Assembly (NCBI GenBank): GCA_017626365.1
Contig: JAGAIV010000033.1
Coordinates: 62,001-126,000, forward strand
Direction: 5' to 3'
Source of the DNA: Clostridia bacterium
GTDB taxonomy: Bacteria > Bacillota > Clostridia > TANB77 > CAG-508
Length of the DNA stretch: 64,000 nucleotides
Within the stretch, counting starts at the first letter, position 1. Every line of letters begins with the position of its first letter. Both the position numbers and the translations under genes were made by a program. Shown one piece after another: positions 25,958 to 36,446 of the stretch. Below the pieces are notes generated by a model that did no database searches, had not been told where the DNA came from, and saw only the letters and a program-made list of their open reading frames with translations.

Positions 25958-27496
25958 TTGAAAGCGAATGAAACGATTTTAATTCTTGACTTTTTTGGTC
26001 AATACAATCAATTAATTGCAAGACGTGTTAGAGAATGTAATGTATATTCTGAAATTGTGCCTTATGATATTTCAATCGAAAAAATTAAAGAGAAAAACCC
26101 AAAGGGAATTATTTTTACTGGAGGACCTTCTAGTGTTTATGTAGATGATGCTAAAATGTGTGATCCTAAAGTATTTGAATTGGGGATTCCTATTTTAGGT
26201 ATTTGCTATGGTATGCAACTTATGACTCATGTTATGGGTGGAACTGTTACAAGAGCAGATAAACGTGAATATGGTGTAGTACCAGTTGAAATTGATAATT
26301 CTTCTTTATTATTCCAAGGATTTGGAGATAAAAACGATTGCTTAATGAGCCATACAGACTTTGTATCTCAAGTTCCAGAAGGATTTAAAGTAATTGGAAA
26401 AACCGCTACTTGCCCTACTGCTGCTATGGAAAATGCCGAAAAGAAATTTTATGCAATTCAATTCCATCCAGAAGTAAATAATACAGTAAATGGAACAAAT
26501 ATTATTAAAAATTTCTTATTTAATGTATGTGGGTGTGCTGGTGATTGGAAAATGTCTTCTTTCGTAGAAGAAACCGTTAGATCTTTAAAAGAAAAAATTG
26601 GTGATAAAAAAGCTTTATGTGCTTTATCTGGTGGTGTAGATTCTTCTGTTGCTGCTGTTCTTATTCATAAAGCAATTGGAAAGAATTTAACTTGTATTTT
26701 TGTTGACCATGGTCTTCTTCGTAAAAATGAGGGTGATGAAGTTGAAGAAATATTTAGAAATCAATTTGATATTAACCTAGTTCGTGTTAATGCAAAAGAT
26801 CGTTTCTTAGCTAAACTTGCTGGTGTTACAGACCCAGAAACAAAAAGGAAAATCATTGGCGAAGAATTTATTCGTGTATTTGAAGAAGAAGCTAAAAAAA
26901 TTGGAACTGTTGATTATTTAGTACAAGGAACTATATATCCAGATGTTATTGAAAGTGGATTAGGAAAAGGAACTACTATTAAGAGTCATCACAATGTTGG
27001 TGGACTTCCAGACTATGTTGATTTTAAAGAAATTATTGAACCACTACGTGATTTATTTAAAGACGAAGTTCGTAAAACTGGTTTAGAATTAGGAATTCCA
27101 GAAAACTTAGTATATCGTCAACCATTCCCTGGCCCAGGACTTGCGATTCGTGTTATTGGAGATATCACAGACGATAAATTAACTATTCTAAAAGATGCAG
27201 ATGCTATTTTTAGAGAAGAGATTAAATTAGCAGGTCTTGATAAAGAAATTAATCAATATTTCGCTGTTTTAACAAACTTAAGAAGTGTTGGTGTTATGGG
27301 AGATGACAGAACTTACGACTATACCATCGCTCTTCGTGCTGTTACAACTTCAGATTTTATGACAGCTGTTTGGAGTAAAATTCCTTATGAAATCTTAGAA
27401 AAAGTTTCAGCAAGAATCGTAAATGAAGTAAAACACGTTAACCGTGTTGTATATGATATTACAGGAAAACCACCTGCAACCATTGAATGGGAATAA
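25958..27496 (+). CDS. guaA: GMP synthase (glutamine-hydrolysing)
   Basis: A 512-residue enzyme, TTG start after AGGAGG. The class I glutamine amidotransferase part has the catalytic Cys in [11 protein letters not shown] and the His-Glu in [10 protein letters not shown]; the ATP-pyrophosphatase part has the P-loop [14 protein letters not shown], and the C-terminal dimerisation domain ends with the family's [10 protein letters not shown]. It converts XMP to GMP. The IMP dehydrogenase gene for the preceding step lies at 29240-30748. Confidence 0.97.
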   Translation: MKANETILILDFFGQYNQLIARRVRECNVYSEIVPYDISIEKIKEKNPKGIIFTGGPSSVYVDDAKMCDPKVFELGIPILGICYGMQLMTHVMGGTVTRADKREYGVVPVEIDNSSLLFQGFGDKNDCLMSHTDFVSQVPEGFKVIGKTATCPTAAMENAEKKFYAIQFHPEVNNTVNGTNIIKNFLFNVCGCAGDWKMSSFVEETVRSLKEKIGDKKALCALSGGVDSSVAAVLIHKAIGKNLTCIFVDHGLLRKNEGDEVEEIFRNQFDINLVRVNAKDRFLAKLAGVTDPETKRKIIGEEFIRVFEEEAKKIGTVDYLVQGTIYPDVIESGLGKGTTIKSHHNVGGLPDYVDFKEIIEPLRDLFKDEVRKTGLELGIPENLVYRQPFPGPGLAIRVIGDITDDKLTILKDADAIFREEIKLAGLDKEINQYFAVLTNLRSVGVMGDDRTYDYTIALRAVTTSDFMTAVWSKIPYEILEKVSARIVNEVKHVNRVVYDITGKPPATIEWE

Positions 27497-27513
27497 AATA
27501 ATATATTAAAAGA

Positions 27514-27539
27514 CACTCTAGTAAAGTAGAGTGCCTTTT
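27514..27539. terminator. Bidirectional terminator guaA / deacetylase gene
   Basis: CACTCTA / TAGAGTG stem with flanking A and T tracts. Confidence 0.8.
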
Positions 27540-27541
27540 CG

Positions 27542-28828
27542 TTATTGTACCATTGATTTAAAGCTAGATAAACTAACTCCATTAGACATACGTACACGAG
27601 GTAAAGTATATTTGTTTGCTCCTTTATAGACTCTTCCCCCTTTTGTTGTAAAGGCTAATTTAAATCCTGTATCTTTTAAAACTTTAATGGCATTATCATT
27701 ATAATGTCCGAACGGATAACAGAATATTGTACAATTATCTCCTATAAATTTTCTAGATTCTAAAACATCTTTTACTGCTTCTTCATAGCTTATATTAACA
27801 AACCTTCCCTTTCCATTGGCTCCTGCTCTATGCATATCGTGAGAATGTGATTGGAACTCTAAATGACTAGAGGTACATTTTTCCGGAATCCAAGAAGCAG
27901 TCCAACTTGTTATCAAAAACGATGTTGCTTTTACATTATACTTTTCAATAATTGGTATCGCATATTTTACAAAAGAATCTGCTCCGTCATCTATTGTAAC
28001 AACAACACTTTTATTGGGTAAAGTTATTTTTCCATCAATATAGTCTTCTACTTCTTTCCAACTTGGAAAATAGAAGTTATTATCTGATAAATATTTCATT
28101 TGGTCTTCAAAATCAGAAATTTCCATAAAGTTATTATTTGGTGCTTTTTCTCCAGCACTTTCATCGTAGAAGCAGTGGTACATTAAAACAGGAAGACCAT
28201 TTTTTAAAGCACTTGCTGATACTGTTGTAGTTTCTTGTTTCTTTTTTACAGTTACCTTTCTAGTTGCTTCGGCTTTATTTTGTGAACTATCTTCTACGGT
28301 ATAAGTAATTATATACTCTCCTTCTTTTTTTGTATCTACTTCACCAGTAATTGTAACTTTATCACTAATATCTCCATCGTAATTATCTTCTGCTTTACAA
28401 CCAGCATCTTTATAGGTTTCATCTAGATAAGCTGTTACAGACTTCTTACCATTTAAAGTAATAGTTGGTGCTATCTCATCTTTTACTAATACCGTTCTTA
28501 TAACTTCAGAATATTGTGTATTTTTTTCATTATATGCTTTATATTTTAGTTCATATTCACCTGGTTTTGTTGTATCTACATTTCCTTCTACAACAATGTT
28601 TGATGTAATATTTTCCTTGTTACGAATTGCTGTAGCACCCTCTTCTATATAATCCTCGTTCATTTTTAAAGTAATGTTTTTTTCTCCTACTAAAGAGATT
28701 TCAGGAAGCGCATTTTTTCTTTTTTCTTGATTCCATATAGAAATTCCTGCAATCACTATTGCAATAAAAACAATTAAAATTAGAACAGCACGTAATTTTT
28801 TTAAATTGTTTTTTGTTTTCTTACTCAT
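27542..28828 (-). CDS. Polysaccharide deacetylase with two N-terminal Ig-like (DUF5011) domains
   Basis: A 428-residue exported protein. One membrane anchor near residues 10-30 (LILIVFIAIVIAGISIW), then two repeats of about 75 residues of the Ig-like/HYR type (LVGEKNITLKMNEDYIEEGA and LNGKKSVTAYLDETYKDAGC), then a NodB-type deacetylase domain with LPVLMYHCFYD, SVVVTIDDGADSF (metal Asp-Asp), SHSHDMHR (metal His pair) and TIFCYPFGHYN. It probably removes acetyl groups from wall glycans outside the cell. Confidence 0.88.
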   Translation of the reverse strand: MSKKTKNNLKKLRAVLILIVFIAIVIAGISIWNQEKRKNALPEISLVGEKNITLKMNEDYIEEGATAIRNKENITSNIVVEGNVDTTKPGEYELKYKAYNEKNTQYSEVIRTVLVKDEIAPTITLNGKKSVTAYLDETYKDAGCKAEDNYDGDISDKVTITGEVDTKKEGEYIITYTVEDSSQNKAEATRKVTVKKKQETTTVSASALKNGLPVLMYHCFYDESAGEKAPNNNFMEISDFEDQMKYLSDNNFYFPSWKEVEDYIDGKITLPNKSVVVTIDDGADSFVKYAIPIIEKYNVKATSFLITSWTASWIPEKCTSSHLEFQSHSHDMHRAGANGKGRFVNISYEEAVKDVLESRKFIGDNCTIFCYPFGHYNDNAIKVLKDTGFKLAFTTKGGRVYKGANKYTLPRVRMSNGVSLSSFKSMVQ

Positions 28829-28930
28829 TTTATCATCCCTTTTATTTTATTAACAGTTAAATTTTACTATGTTCCACAGAAAGTGTCAATAGAAATTATA
28901 TATATTAATATATGCCTTAATACAATGAAA

Positions 28931-28958
28931 AAGAAGTCCTAAAAAACTGGACTTCTTT
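28931..28958 (-). terminator. Terminator of the 28968 gene
   Basis: AAGAAGTCC / GGACTTCTT stem; on the minus strand it is followed by a T-rich tract. Confidence 0.75.
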
Positions 28959-28967
28959 AAGAAAGTG

Positions 28968-29129
28968 CTAAAAAGTATGAGAGTTTGTATTTTGTTCTAC
29001 CTCTCTAATTCTCGATAGAGTTCTTCTCCGAGTTGCAGATACTCCGAGCTCTTCTCGTGCCATTTGCATTACTTTTCTCGAATTATATCCCCGAGAAATC
29101 GCGTCTTCCAAGGTCATTTCTTTTTTCAT
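28968..29129 (-). CDS. Very small Arg-rich orphan protein, 53 aa
   Basis: ATG 29129 follows AAAGGAAG; translation begins MKKEMTLEDAISRGYNSRKV and goes on MQMAREELGVSATRRRTLSR, a basic helical protein that could bind nucleic acid (a helix-turn-helix-like repeat cannot be excluded). Stop TAG at 28970-28968. Two Arg codons are CGG (one followed by G, one by A); a shift at either leads to an early stop. Own terminator at 28931-28958. Member of the CGG-containing orphan class. Confidence 0.6.
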   Translation of the reverse strand: MKKEMTLEDAISRGYNSRKVMQMAREELGVSATRRRTLSRIREVEQNTNSHTF

Positions 29130-29239
29130 ATTTTTCTTCCTTTCTTTTTGTTCAGAACTTTATTGTTATATATATAAATTTTACCACATTATTCGCAAAA
29201 AAGCAAAAAAGGAACTTTAAAAGTCCCTTTTTATATCCC

Positions 29240-30748
29240 TTATTTATAACTCTTATCTACTTCTTTAAGCATAACATCATGTGCGCTACCTTCAGCAATA
29301 CTTACTTCAGATACAAGTGTTAATCTTGCTTTTTTATGTAATTCTGGAATAGTAGTTGCTCCACAGTTACACATAGTTGATTTTATTTTTGCTACAGTTA
29401 CTGCTAAATTATCTTTTAATGCTCCTGCATATGGAATATATGAATCAACACCTTCTTCAAAAGATAATTTGTTCTTATCTCCTCCAAGGTCATATCTTTG
29501 CCAGTTTCTTGCACGGTTTGAACCTTCTCCCCAATATTCTTTTACATAGCTATTTCCTACTTTTAATACTCTTGTTGGGCTTTCGTCGAAACGAGCAAAA
29601 TATCTTCCCATCATAACAAAATCTGCACCTAATGCTAAAGCTATTGTTATATGGTGGTCATGTACAATTCCTCCGTCTGAACAGATTGGAATATATACAC
29701 CTGTTTCTTCAAAATATTCATCACGAGCAGCTACTACGTCTATTAATGCACTTGCTTGCCCACGTCCAATTCCTTTTGTCTCACGAGTGATACAAATAGA
29801 ACCTCCACCAACACCGACTTTGATAAAGTCAGCACCAGCTTCTGCTAAATAACGGAATCCTTCTTTATCTACAACATTTCCTGCACCAATCTTTACGCTA
29901 TCACCATATTTTTCTCTAACAAAGTCAATAGTTTTCTTTTGCCATACAGAATATCCATCTGAAGAATCCATACAAACCATATCTACTCCTGCTTCTACTA
30001 AAGCTGGAATTCTTTGTTCATAATCTCTTGTATTGATACCTGCACCTACAATATATCTTTTATGTTCATCTAATAATGAATTTGGATTATTTTTTCTTTC
30101 TTCATAATCTTTTCTGAATACTAAATATTTTAAGTTACCTTCTTCTGTTAGAATTGGTAAGCAACTAATTTTGTGTTCCCAAATAATATCATTTGCTTCT
30201 GCAAGTGTTATTCCTTTTTTAGCACATATTGTATCTTCTGCTTTTGTCATGTAATCATCAATTGGAGCATCTTGGTTGTCTCTTGTAATACGATAATCTT
30301 TATCAGTTACAAGACCTAAGAATTTTCCTGTAGCTGTTCCATCTTCTGTTACCATAACAGTAGAATGTCCAGTTCTTTGTACTAATTCAATAACTTCTCT
30401 TAATGTTGTGCCACTTTTTACATTAGAATCACTAATAACAAAACCAGCTTTATGTTTTTTAACATGATATACCATTTCCGCTTGTGATTCAATCGATTGA
30501 GCACCATAGATAAATGCAACTCCACCTTCTCTTGCAAGAGCAATTCCCATTTCTTCTCCTGAAACAGATTGCATAATTGCAGATACCATTGGTACATTTG
30601 CAGAATACTTAGGTTCTTCTCCTTTTTTAAATTTAACAAGTGGTGTTTTTAAAGAAACTTTATCTGGAATACAGTCTTCTGTTGTTAAATTTGGTAATAA
30701 TAAAAATTCATTAAATGTTCTTGAAATATCTTCTAAAATTTTTGCCAT
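29240..30748 (-). CDS. guaB: IMP dehydrogenase
   Basis: A 502-residue enzyme: N-terminal barrel segment, two CBS domains (about residues 95-220), then [28 protein letters not shown], and the catalytic loop [20 protein letters not shown] with the active-site Cys in SIC. The flap and C-terminus ([22 protein letters not shown]) match a subgroup of IMPDH. It oxidises IMP to XMP with NAD, upstream of guaA in the GMP pathway. ATG follows AGGGGGA. Confidence 0.93.
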   Translation of the reverse strand: MAKILEDISRTFNEFLLLPNLTTEDCIPDKVSLKTPLVKFKKGEEPKYSANVPMVSAIMQSVSGEEMGIALAREGGVAFIYGAQSIESQAEMVYHVKKHKAGFVISDSNVKSGTTLREVIELVQRTGHSTVMVTEDGTATGKFLGLVTDKDYRITRDNQDAPIDDYMTKAEDTICAKKGITLAEANDIIWEHKISCLPILTEEGNLKYLVFRKDYEERKNNPNSLLDEHKRYIVGAGINTRDYEQRIPALVEAGVDMVCMDSSDGYSVWQKKTIDFVREKYGDSVKIGAGNVVDKEGFRYLAEAGADFIKVGVGGGSICITRETKGIGRGQASALIDVVAARDEYFEETGVYIPICSDGGIVHDHHITIALALGADFVMMGRYFARFDESPTRVLKVGNSYVKEYWGEGSNRARNWQRYDLGGDKNKLSFEEGVDSYIPYAGALKDNLAVTVAKIKSTMCNCGATTIPELHKKARLTLVSEVSIAEGSAHDVMLKEVDKSYK

Positions 30749-30836
30749 TTTTTAATTTCCCCCTATTAATACATTTTTAAATAAATCGATAGTACTATTA
30801 TAGCACATTTTTAAATTTATGTAAACGCAAAATGGA

Positions 30837-32027
30837 TTATTTTACTAATCTTTCAGTTTCCTTTGCTATCATTAATTCTTCGTTTGTTGGAATTACATAT
30901 ACTCTTACTTTTGAAGAATCTTTTGAAACTAGCTTTTCTTCACTTCTTACATTATTTCTCTCTTCATCTAGTTCAACACCCATAAATCCTAATCTCTCAC
31001 AGATTCCTTTACGAATATTAATTTGATTTTCTCCAACACCGCCAGTAAATATAATAGCATCTACTCCATTCATTGCAGCTGCATATTTTGCAATAAATCC
31101 TGCAACAGAATATTTAAAGTTATTCATTGCAATCAATGCTCTTTTATTTCCTTCTACAGATTCATTTTCAATAACTCTAAAATCTGGTGCTAATCCTGAA
31201 ATTCCTTGTACACCTGATGCTTTGTTTAGAAGATTTTCTACTTCTGTAGCTGTTTTGTTTTCTTTTTTCATAATAAAGGTTACAACAGATGGGTCAATAT
31301 CTCCACTTCTTGTTACCATTGGAACTCCTGCAAGTGGTGTAAGTCCCATACTAGTATCTACACTCTTTCCACCTTCAATTGCACAAATACTTGAACCTTG
31401 ACCTAAGTGACATGTAATAATTTTTAAATCTTCAATTGGTTTATTTTCAATTTCTGATAATCTTCTTGAAACGTACATATGAGAAGTTCCATGGAAACCA
31501 TATTTTCTTATTCCATATTTTTCATAATATTCATATGGAATTGGATATAAATATCTTTCTTCCGGAATTGTTTGATGGAATGCTGTATCAAATACACCTA
31601 CCATTGGTTTCCCTGGCATTACTTTTTTACAAGCTTCAATTCCTATAATTCCTGCTGGGTTATGAAGTGGTGCTAAATCGGTACATTCTTTTAACACTTC
31701 TACTACATTATCATCAATAACAACAGATTCTGCAATTTTTTCTCCACCGTGAACTAAACGATGTCCAATTGCTTCAATTTCATCTAAACTATCAATTACT
31801 TTATATTCTGGATTGATTAATTGTTTTAAAGTGAAATCTACCGCTTCTTCATGTGTTTTTGCAGGGTGAGTTATTTCTATTTTTCGTCCATTTACCTTAT
31901 GAGTAATGAACGCTTCATCTTCTCCTATTCTTTCATATTTTCCTGAAGCCAAAACTTCTTCTGTTTCCATATCGATTAACTGATATTTTAAAGAAGAACT
32001 TCCACAATTTAATACTAATATTTTCAT
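30837..32027 (-). CDS. ackA: Acetate kinase
   Basis: A 396-residue enzyme with MKILVLNCGSSSLKYQLIDM at the start, AFHQTIPEERYLYPIPYEYY, YGFHGTSHMYVSRR, HLGQGSSICAIEGGKSVDTS and FTGGVGENQINIR, all acetate kinase signatures including the phosphate-binding His. It makes ATP and acetate from acetyl phosphate. The next gene upstream on the same strand is pta, so the two form the acetate operon of fermentation. Confidence 0.97.
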   Translation of the reverse strand: MKILVLNCGSSSLKYQLIDMETEEVLASGKYERIGEDEAFITHKVNGRKIEITHPAKTHEEAVDFTLKQLINPEYKVIDSLDEIEAIGHRLVHGGEKIAESVVIDDNVVEVLKECTDLAPLHNPAGIIGIEACKKVMPGKPMVGVFDTAFHQTIPEERYLYPIPYEYYEKYGIRKYGFHGTSHMYVSRRLSEIENKPIEDLKIITCHLGQGSSICAIEGGKSVDTSMGLTPLAGVPMVTRSGDIDPSVVTFIMKKENKTATEVENLLNKASGVQGISGLAPDFRVIENESVEGNKRALIAMNNFKYSVAGFIAKYAAAMNGVDAIIFTGGVGENQINIRKGICERLGFMGVELDEERNNVRSEEKLVSKDSSKVRVYVIPTNEELMIAKETERLVK

Positions 32028-32110
32028 TAGTTTTACCTCCTATAAAAAATTATCTAGATTATACCATAACTTCAAACAATAATATAGCATTTTTTAAAAA
32101 ATATTATAAT

Positions 32111-33109
32111 TTACATCATTTGAGCTTGTACACAGGTAATTGCAACAACTCCTACAATATCTGAGGCACTACATCCTCTTGATAAATCATTTACTGGCTT
32201 TGCTATTCCTTGGCAAAGTGGTCCATATGCTTCTGCTTTTGCTAAACGTTGTGTTAGTTTATATCCAATATTTCCTGCATCTAGGTTTGGAAATATTAAA
32301 GTATTTGCTTTACCTGCAACATTACTTTCTGGAGCCTTACTTTTGGCGACTTCTGGAATAATTGCAGCATCTAACTGTAGTTCTCCATCAATCAACAGTT
32401 CTGGCATTTTTTCTTTTACTAAATTTGTTGCTTGAATTACTTTTTCGGTTGATTCTGATTTTGCACTTCCATAGGTAGAAAACGATAGCATAGCAACTTT
32501 TGATTTCTTCCCTGTTAGCTGTTCAAAACTTTTAGCGGAAGAAATCGCAATTTCTGATAATTCTTCTGCATTTGGGTCTGGATTCAAACCACAATCTGAA
32601 AATACAAAAGTACCATCTTCCCCATATTTGCAATCTGGTACAACCATTAGGAAAAATGCAGATACGAGCTTTGTGTTTGGAGCTGTTTTTAAAATTTGAA
32701 GTGCTGGTCTTAATGTATCAGCTGTTGAATGAATTGCACCTGAAACAAGTCCATCAGCATCTCCTTGTTTTACCATCATCATTCCAAAATATACAGGGTC
32801 TTTTAAAATTTCTTTAGCTTTATTATAGTCAATTCCTTTTAATTTACGAAGCTCATAAAACGCATCTACATACTCATTATACTTTTCTGAATGAATTGGA
32901 TTTATCATACTAGCATAACTTATATCAAAGCCATTTTTATTAGCTAATGTTCTAATTTCTTCTTCATTTCCTAATAAAATTATATTAGCAAATCCTTCTT
33001 TTCCAATAATGCTTGCTGCTTCAATCACTCTTACATCAGTAGCTTCTGGTAACACAATTGTTTTTTTAGAAGTATTTGCTTTTTTCTTCATTTCATCAAT
33101 AAAAGACAT
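32111..33109 (-). CDS. pta: Phosphate acetyltransferase
   Basis: A 332-residue Pta of the short bacterial type. Signatures include KTIVLPEATDVRVIEAASII, DGLVSGAIHSTADTLRPALQ, VFSDCGLNPDPNAEELSEIA and YGPLCQGIAKPVNDLSRGCS near the C-terminus. It converts acetyl-CoA and phosphate to acetyl phosphate. ATG follows AAAGGAGAAC. Coupled with ackA downstream, 83 bases away. Confidence 0.97.
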   Translation of the reverse strand: MSFIDEMKKKANTSKKTIVLPEATDVRVIEAASIIGKEGFANIILLGNEEEIRTLANKNGFDISYASMINPIHSEKYNEYVDAFYELRKLKGIDYNKAKEILKDPVYFGMMMVKQGDADGLVSGAIHSTADTLRPALQILKTAPNTKLVSAFFLMVVPDCKYGEDGTFVFSDCGLNPDPNAEELSEIAISSAKSFEQLTGKKSKVAMLSFSTYGSAKSESTEKVIQATNLVKEKMPELLIDGELQLDAAIIPEVAKSKAPESNVAGKANTLIFPNLDAGNIGYKLTQRLAKAEAYGPLCQGIAKPVNDLSRGCSASDIVGVVAITCVQAQMM

Positions 33110-33196
33110 ATTGTTCTCCTTTCGTTTCTATTGATACCATTATAACGATAAAAAAGTAAAAGTACAAGAGTTTTATTTTAATATTATATAAAAGAA

Positions 33197-33228
33197 AACC
33201 TCCTCAGATGAATACATCTAAGGAGGTT
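33197..33228. terminator. Terminator between pta and 33243 gene
   Basis: AACCTCCTCAGATG pairs with CATCTAAGGAGGTT (one bulged C) around a four-base loop. It closes the 33243 gene. Confidence 0.8.
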
Positions 33229-33242
33229 AATGAAATGAAAAT

Positions 33243-33860
33243 TTAGAATTTGCATATGCATGTTGTTTCTCCTTCAATTCCTTCTGTCATGCTCTTTAGA
33301 TTTGTAATTTTTCCAACAAAGAATTGATATCCCATTTGGAGATAGTGAGTTTTCGGCTTTCCGGCTGCCCTAAACTTTCTCCAATCACCATTATAATTCA
33401 AATAAGCTTTTTGAATTCTTTCCTCATCGCCTATCCTAAAGCGAACTATAATAGTGTCCTGCCAATTAAGAGTTTTCATGGGTAGTTTAATATCTTCTTG
33501 TGCAAATTCAAAAAGATATTCACCGGTTTTTCCCATCGTCTTTAATTGTCTAGTAATAACTGGTCTCACTGCAGCAATAAACCCTTCTTGATCCAAGATA
33601 AACTCATTTTGCAATGTTTCCTCTTGTTCTGCATATGAAACATACTTTTTAGCAGTTTCTCTTTCTTGTTTTGCTAATTCTTCATGTCTCTTCGCTGCTG
33701 CATCATGTTCTTCAGCAAGAGTTTCATGCTTTTTAGCAGTTTCTCTTAACATTCTGGAGTTCCGCTGAGCCTCTTCTGCTTTTCTTTTTAATAATGTCAG
33801 CTGTTCCGCCTTATAACGTTGACTTGATTGATACATTTGTCTAAATTCCTCATCTCTCAT
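33243..33860 (-). CDS. Orphan coiled-coil protein, 205 aa
   Basis: The first 110 residues are a long charged coiled coil with repeated AK(K/R)HE-type heptads (RETAKKHETLAEEHDAAAKR). The C-terminal 95 residues form a separate domain (TMGKTGEYLFEFAQED ... QMGYQFFVGKITNLKS). No family is recognised. It is a single-gene unit with its own promoter and terminator and a distinctly higher GC content. It has an in-frame CGG (QRN, CGGA) that must be read as Arg, as +1 reading reaches TAA in five codons. The promoter spacer shares ATTAACATAA with two other orphan units. Confidence 0.65.
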   Translation of the reverse strand: MRDEEFRQMYQSSQRYKAEQLTLLKRKAEEAQRNSRMLRETAKKHETLAEEHDAAAKRHEELAKQERETAKKYVSYAEQEETLQNEFILDQEGFIAAVRPVITRQLKTMGKTGEYLFEFAQEDIKLPMKTLNWQDTIIVRFRIGDEERIQKAYLNYNGDWRKFRAAGKPKTHYLQMGYQFFVGKITNLKSMTEGIEGETTCICKF

Positions 33861-33927
33861 ATTGTTTTATCCTTTCTATTAATAAAAAATTTAAAGTTTC
33901 TACTAATGCTAATATAGCATTACTCAT

Positions 33928-33955
33928 ATTATATCACATTATGTTAATTTTTCAA
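33928..33955 (-). promoter_or_regulatory. Promoter of 33243 gene
   Basis: Minus strand TTGAAA (33955-33950), 16 bases, TATAAT (33933-33928). The spacer holds AATTAACATAA, shared with the promoters at 44562 and 47560. Confidence 0.65.
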
Positions 33956-34017
33956 AGTTTCCGTGTCATTTGCCAGATTATAGTTAATCTGCTATAATAT
34001 CATAATAAGGAGAAGAT

Positions 34018-34896
34018 ATGAAATTAGGTTATATTGTTAATCATTCCAAATATGAAAATGTAAAACAGATATTAAAAGAAGAATTTAATATATCAGACCG
34101 TCTATTGTTAAAATTAAAATCTAACCAAAAGATTTTGAAAAACGGTCAAATTACTTCTGTTCATTCTCCTATTGTAAAGAATGACTTAATAGAAGTTTTA
34201 CTTGATATAGAAGAAGATAATTCTAATATTGTCCCTGTAAAAATGGATTTGGATATTTTATATGAAGATGATAGTATGTTAATCATTAATAAATCCCCTG
34301 GCATTCCAATTCATCCATCTAGAATGCATTATGAAGATAGTTTATCTAATGGTGTATCTTATTACTTCCAACAAGTTGGTTTAAAAAAGAAAATTCGCCC
34401 TGTTAATAGGTTAGATAAAGATACTTCTGGAATTGTTATATTTGCAAAAAATGAATATGTGCAAGAATGTCTTGTAAAGCAAATGAAACAACATATATTT
34501 AAAAAAGAATATATTGCTATTGTAGAAGGACTACTAGAAAACAAATCTGGTACGATTCACTTACCAATTGCAAGAAAACCTGGAAGTATTATAGAAAGAG
34601 AAGTTACTTTAGATGGTAACGGTGATGATGCAATTACTCACTATGAAGTTGTAAAGGAAAATAGTAATATGTCTATGCTTCATGTAATACTAGAAACAGG
34701 AAGAACACATCAAATTCGAGTTCATTTTGCATATATCGGGCATCCTATTATTGGAGATACTTTATATAGTACTTCTTCACCATATATTGCAAGACAAGCT
34801 CTACATGCTTATAAAGTCTCTTTTATTCATCCTATAACTAAAACAGAAATGAGCTTTACTTGTGAGTTGCCAGAAGATATGAAAATAAATATATAA
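34018..34896 (+). CDS. RluA-family pseudouridine synthase
   Basis: A 292-residue enzyme: an S4-like N-terminal part (NISDRLLLKLKSNQKILKNG), then the catalytic motif RPVNRLDKDTSGIVIFAKN with the active Asp, and the RluA motif GRTHQIRVHFAYIGHPIIGD. It isomerises uridines in rRNA or tRNA. The exact target cannot be given from sequence alone. Plus-strand single gene before rnpB. Confidence 0.92.
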   Translation: MKLGYIVNHSKYENVKQILKEEFNISDRLLLKLKSNQKILKNGQITSVHSPIVKNDLIEVLLDIEEDNSNIVPVKMDLDILYEDDSMLIINKSPGIPIHPSRMHYEDSLSNGVSYYFQQVGLKKKIRPVNRLDKDTSGIVIFAKNEYVQECLVKQMKQHIFKKEYIAIVEGLLENKSGTIHLPIARKPGSIIEREVTLDGNGDDAITHYEVVKENSNMSMLHVILETGRTHQIRVHFAYIGHPIIGDTLYSTSSPYIARQALHAYKVSFIHPITKTEMSFTCELPEDMKINI

Positions 34897-34902
34897 GCAA
34901 AA

Positions 34903-34925
34903 ACAGATAGGTACTCCCTATCTGT
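34903..34925. terminator. Bidirectional terminator rluA-like gene / rnpB
   Basis: ACAGATAGG / CCCTATCTGT stem with a short loop between the convergent pair. Confidence 0.8.
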
Positions 34926-34939
34926 TCTTCATATAAAAA

Positions 34940-35392
34940 GTAAATCTGTAAGCCGGGTTCTGTCGTGAATGGTCATTTATCTATTACGCATATTACTATG
35001 CGTCTCAAGCCACCTAACCCAAGAAGACGAAAGAGCATCTTAACCTTCTTGGAATTACAGGGTGTTGCTCCAGATGGGGTTTACACTGACCAAGTATGTC
35101 ACCATACCTGCGGTAAGCTCTTACCTTACCTTTTCATCCTTACCACGTCAGAGCAAATTGCGAAATCAATGAATCGAAAAATTTCGATTCATTATATTTC
35201 TTCATTGCTCTTCCTTTTTCCCACAAAACTATGTTTTGTGGGAGCCCTAGGACATGGCGGTTATTTTCTGTTGCACTTTCCTTAGAGTTTCCTCCACTGG
35301 ACGTTATCCAGCATCATTGCTCTTATGGAGCCCGGACTTTCCTCGTACGCTGCCTTACGACCTTGCTATACGCGACCATTTAATTTACTCTT
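34940..35392 (-). ncRNA. rnpB: RNase P RNA
   Basis: The minus strand carries the bacterial RNase P RNA core: GAGGAAAGTCCGGGCTC near 35325-35345 (CR I), AGGGTG-type and GGTAAGAGCTTACC regions in the middle, and the 3' signature ACAGAACCCGGCTTAC near 34945-34965. It also holds an AATGAATCG...CGATTCATT hairpin near 35165-35195 and a TCCCACAAAAC stem, extensions of the helices between the conserved parts. Ends are approximate. Confidence 0.93.
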
Positions 35393-35429
35393 TTAATATT
35401 GTACTATAAATTTTAAAAAATTTCAAGCC

Positions 35430-36347
35430 TTATAGAACATCCAATTCTTCTACTAAATTTTTATATTTTAAATAAAATATATCTAAATCATTTTTATCAA
35501 TTGTATTTTGTAAATCTTTTAAAAGAATATAAGCTTTATTTAAATTGTATTCTTTTTTATTTTCCATATTGTTCATCATAGCAATCATAGACTCTTCTGC
35601 TAATTGTAACTGTCTTTTTACTTCTGTGGAATTGTTTTGCTCGATTAGTGCATATGCATTAAAAACATTTGATTTTACTTTATACAAATTTATTTCCATT
35701 TGATCATCTGAAAATCCCGAAAAATAAGTTGGGATATATGAATATAATTTAGCAAGTAATATTAATGTTTGAGGCTTGTTTTTATCTTTTATTGCCTTTG
35801 TCAAATCATCTAAATCTGTATTAAAACTTAATATTTTTTGATTATCAATATTTTGTTTGTATAAATCAAGAGTTACAACACTCCAATTTGAATATATGCT
35901 TTCAATATCAGTTGTTAAAGTATCCCAATCTGGAGTTCTATCTTGTGTTAAAATATTATTTTCTACCATCTTATATCTTACATTATTTTGTTTATTCCCA
36001 TCTTGTTCAGTTTGGTTGCTACTTGAATTAGAATTACTTTCTTGGCTAGAAGAATTTTTTCCACCTGAAGATTGCTGTTTGTCAGAACTTCCACCATTTT
36101 GCGAACTTTGGCTCTCTCCACCATCAGATGTTTGTTCTTTTACTTTTTCAGCACTTATTTGATAATTTTGAAAATTTAGTCCGTTTGCTTTATTTAACAT
36201 ATCCGAAATGCTAGAATCAAAATATTCTATTTCACTTTTTAACTTAGCTTTTAAATATTCGTCCTCATTATGATTACTACAACCAGATAAAATAAAAACA
36301 CTACCAATTATAAGGAGATAACAAATATATTTTTTTACTTTTTTCAT
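35430..36347 (-). CDS. Unrecognised lipoprotein
   Basis: A 305-residue protein with a lipobox signal peptide: YICYLLIIGSVFILSGCSNH, with cleavage before Cys. A low-complexity Ser/Gln/Gly/Asn-rich linker (about residues 82-120) joins two helical parts; the second (IESIYSNWSVVTLDLYKQNI on) is all-alpha with many Asn and Leu. No family is recognised. The start at 36347 is chosen because AGGTGA lies upstream and it begins a proper signal peptide. It diverges from the next gene. Confidence 0.75.
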   Translation of the reverse strand: MKKVKKYICYLLIIGSVFILSGCSNHNEDEYLKAKLKSEIEYFDSSISDMLNKANGLNFQNYQISAEKVKEQTSDGGESQSSQNGGSSDKQQSSGGKNSSSQESNSNSSSNQTEQDGNKQNNVRYKMVENNILTQDRTPDWDTLTTDIESIYSNWSVVTLDLYKQNIDNQKILSFNTDLDDLTKAIKDKNKPQTLILLAKLYSYIPTYFSGFSDDQMEINLYKVKSNVFNAYALIEQNNSTEVKRQLQLAEESMIAMMNNMENKKEYNLNKAYILLKDLQNTIDKNDLDIFYLKYKNLVEELDVL

Positions 36348-36446
36348 TATAAAATCACCTAAATTTAGTATTTCCATAAAATTTACCTTTTATTCTTTTG
36401 CATAGATAAATTTAAATACGAAATAATAAGTCTAGGTGATTTAAAT

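Noticed and set aside
34965-35285. Open frame of 106 codons on the plus strand
   Set aside because: It is the antisense of RNase P RNA; the protein has no sensible features.
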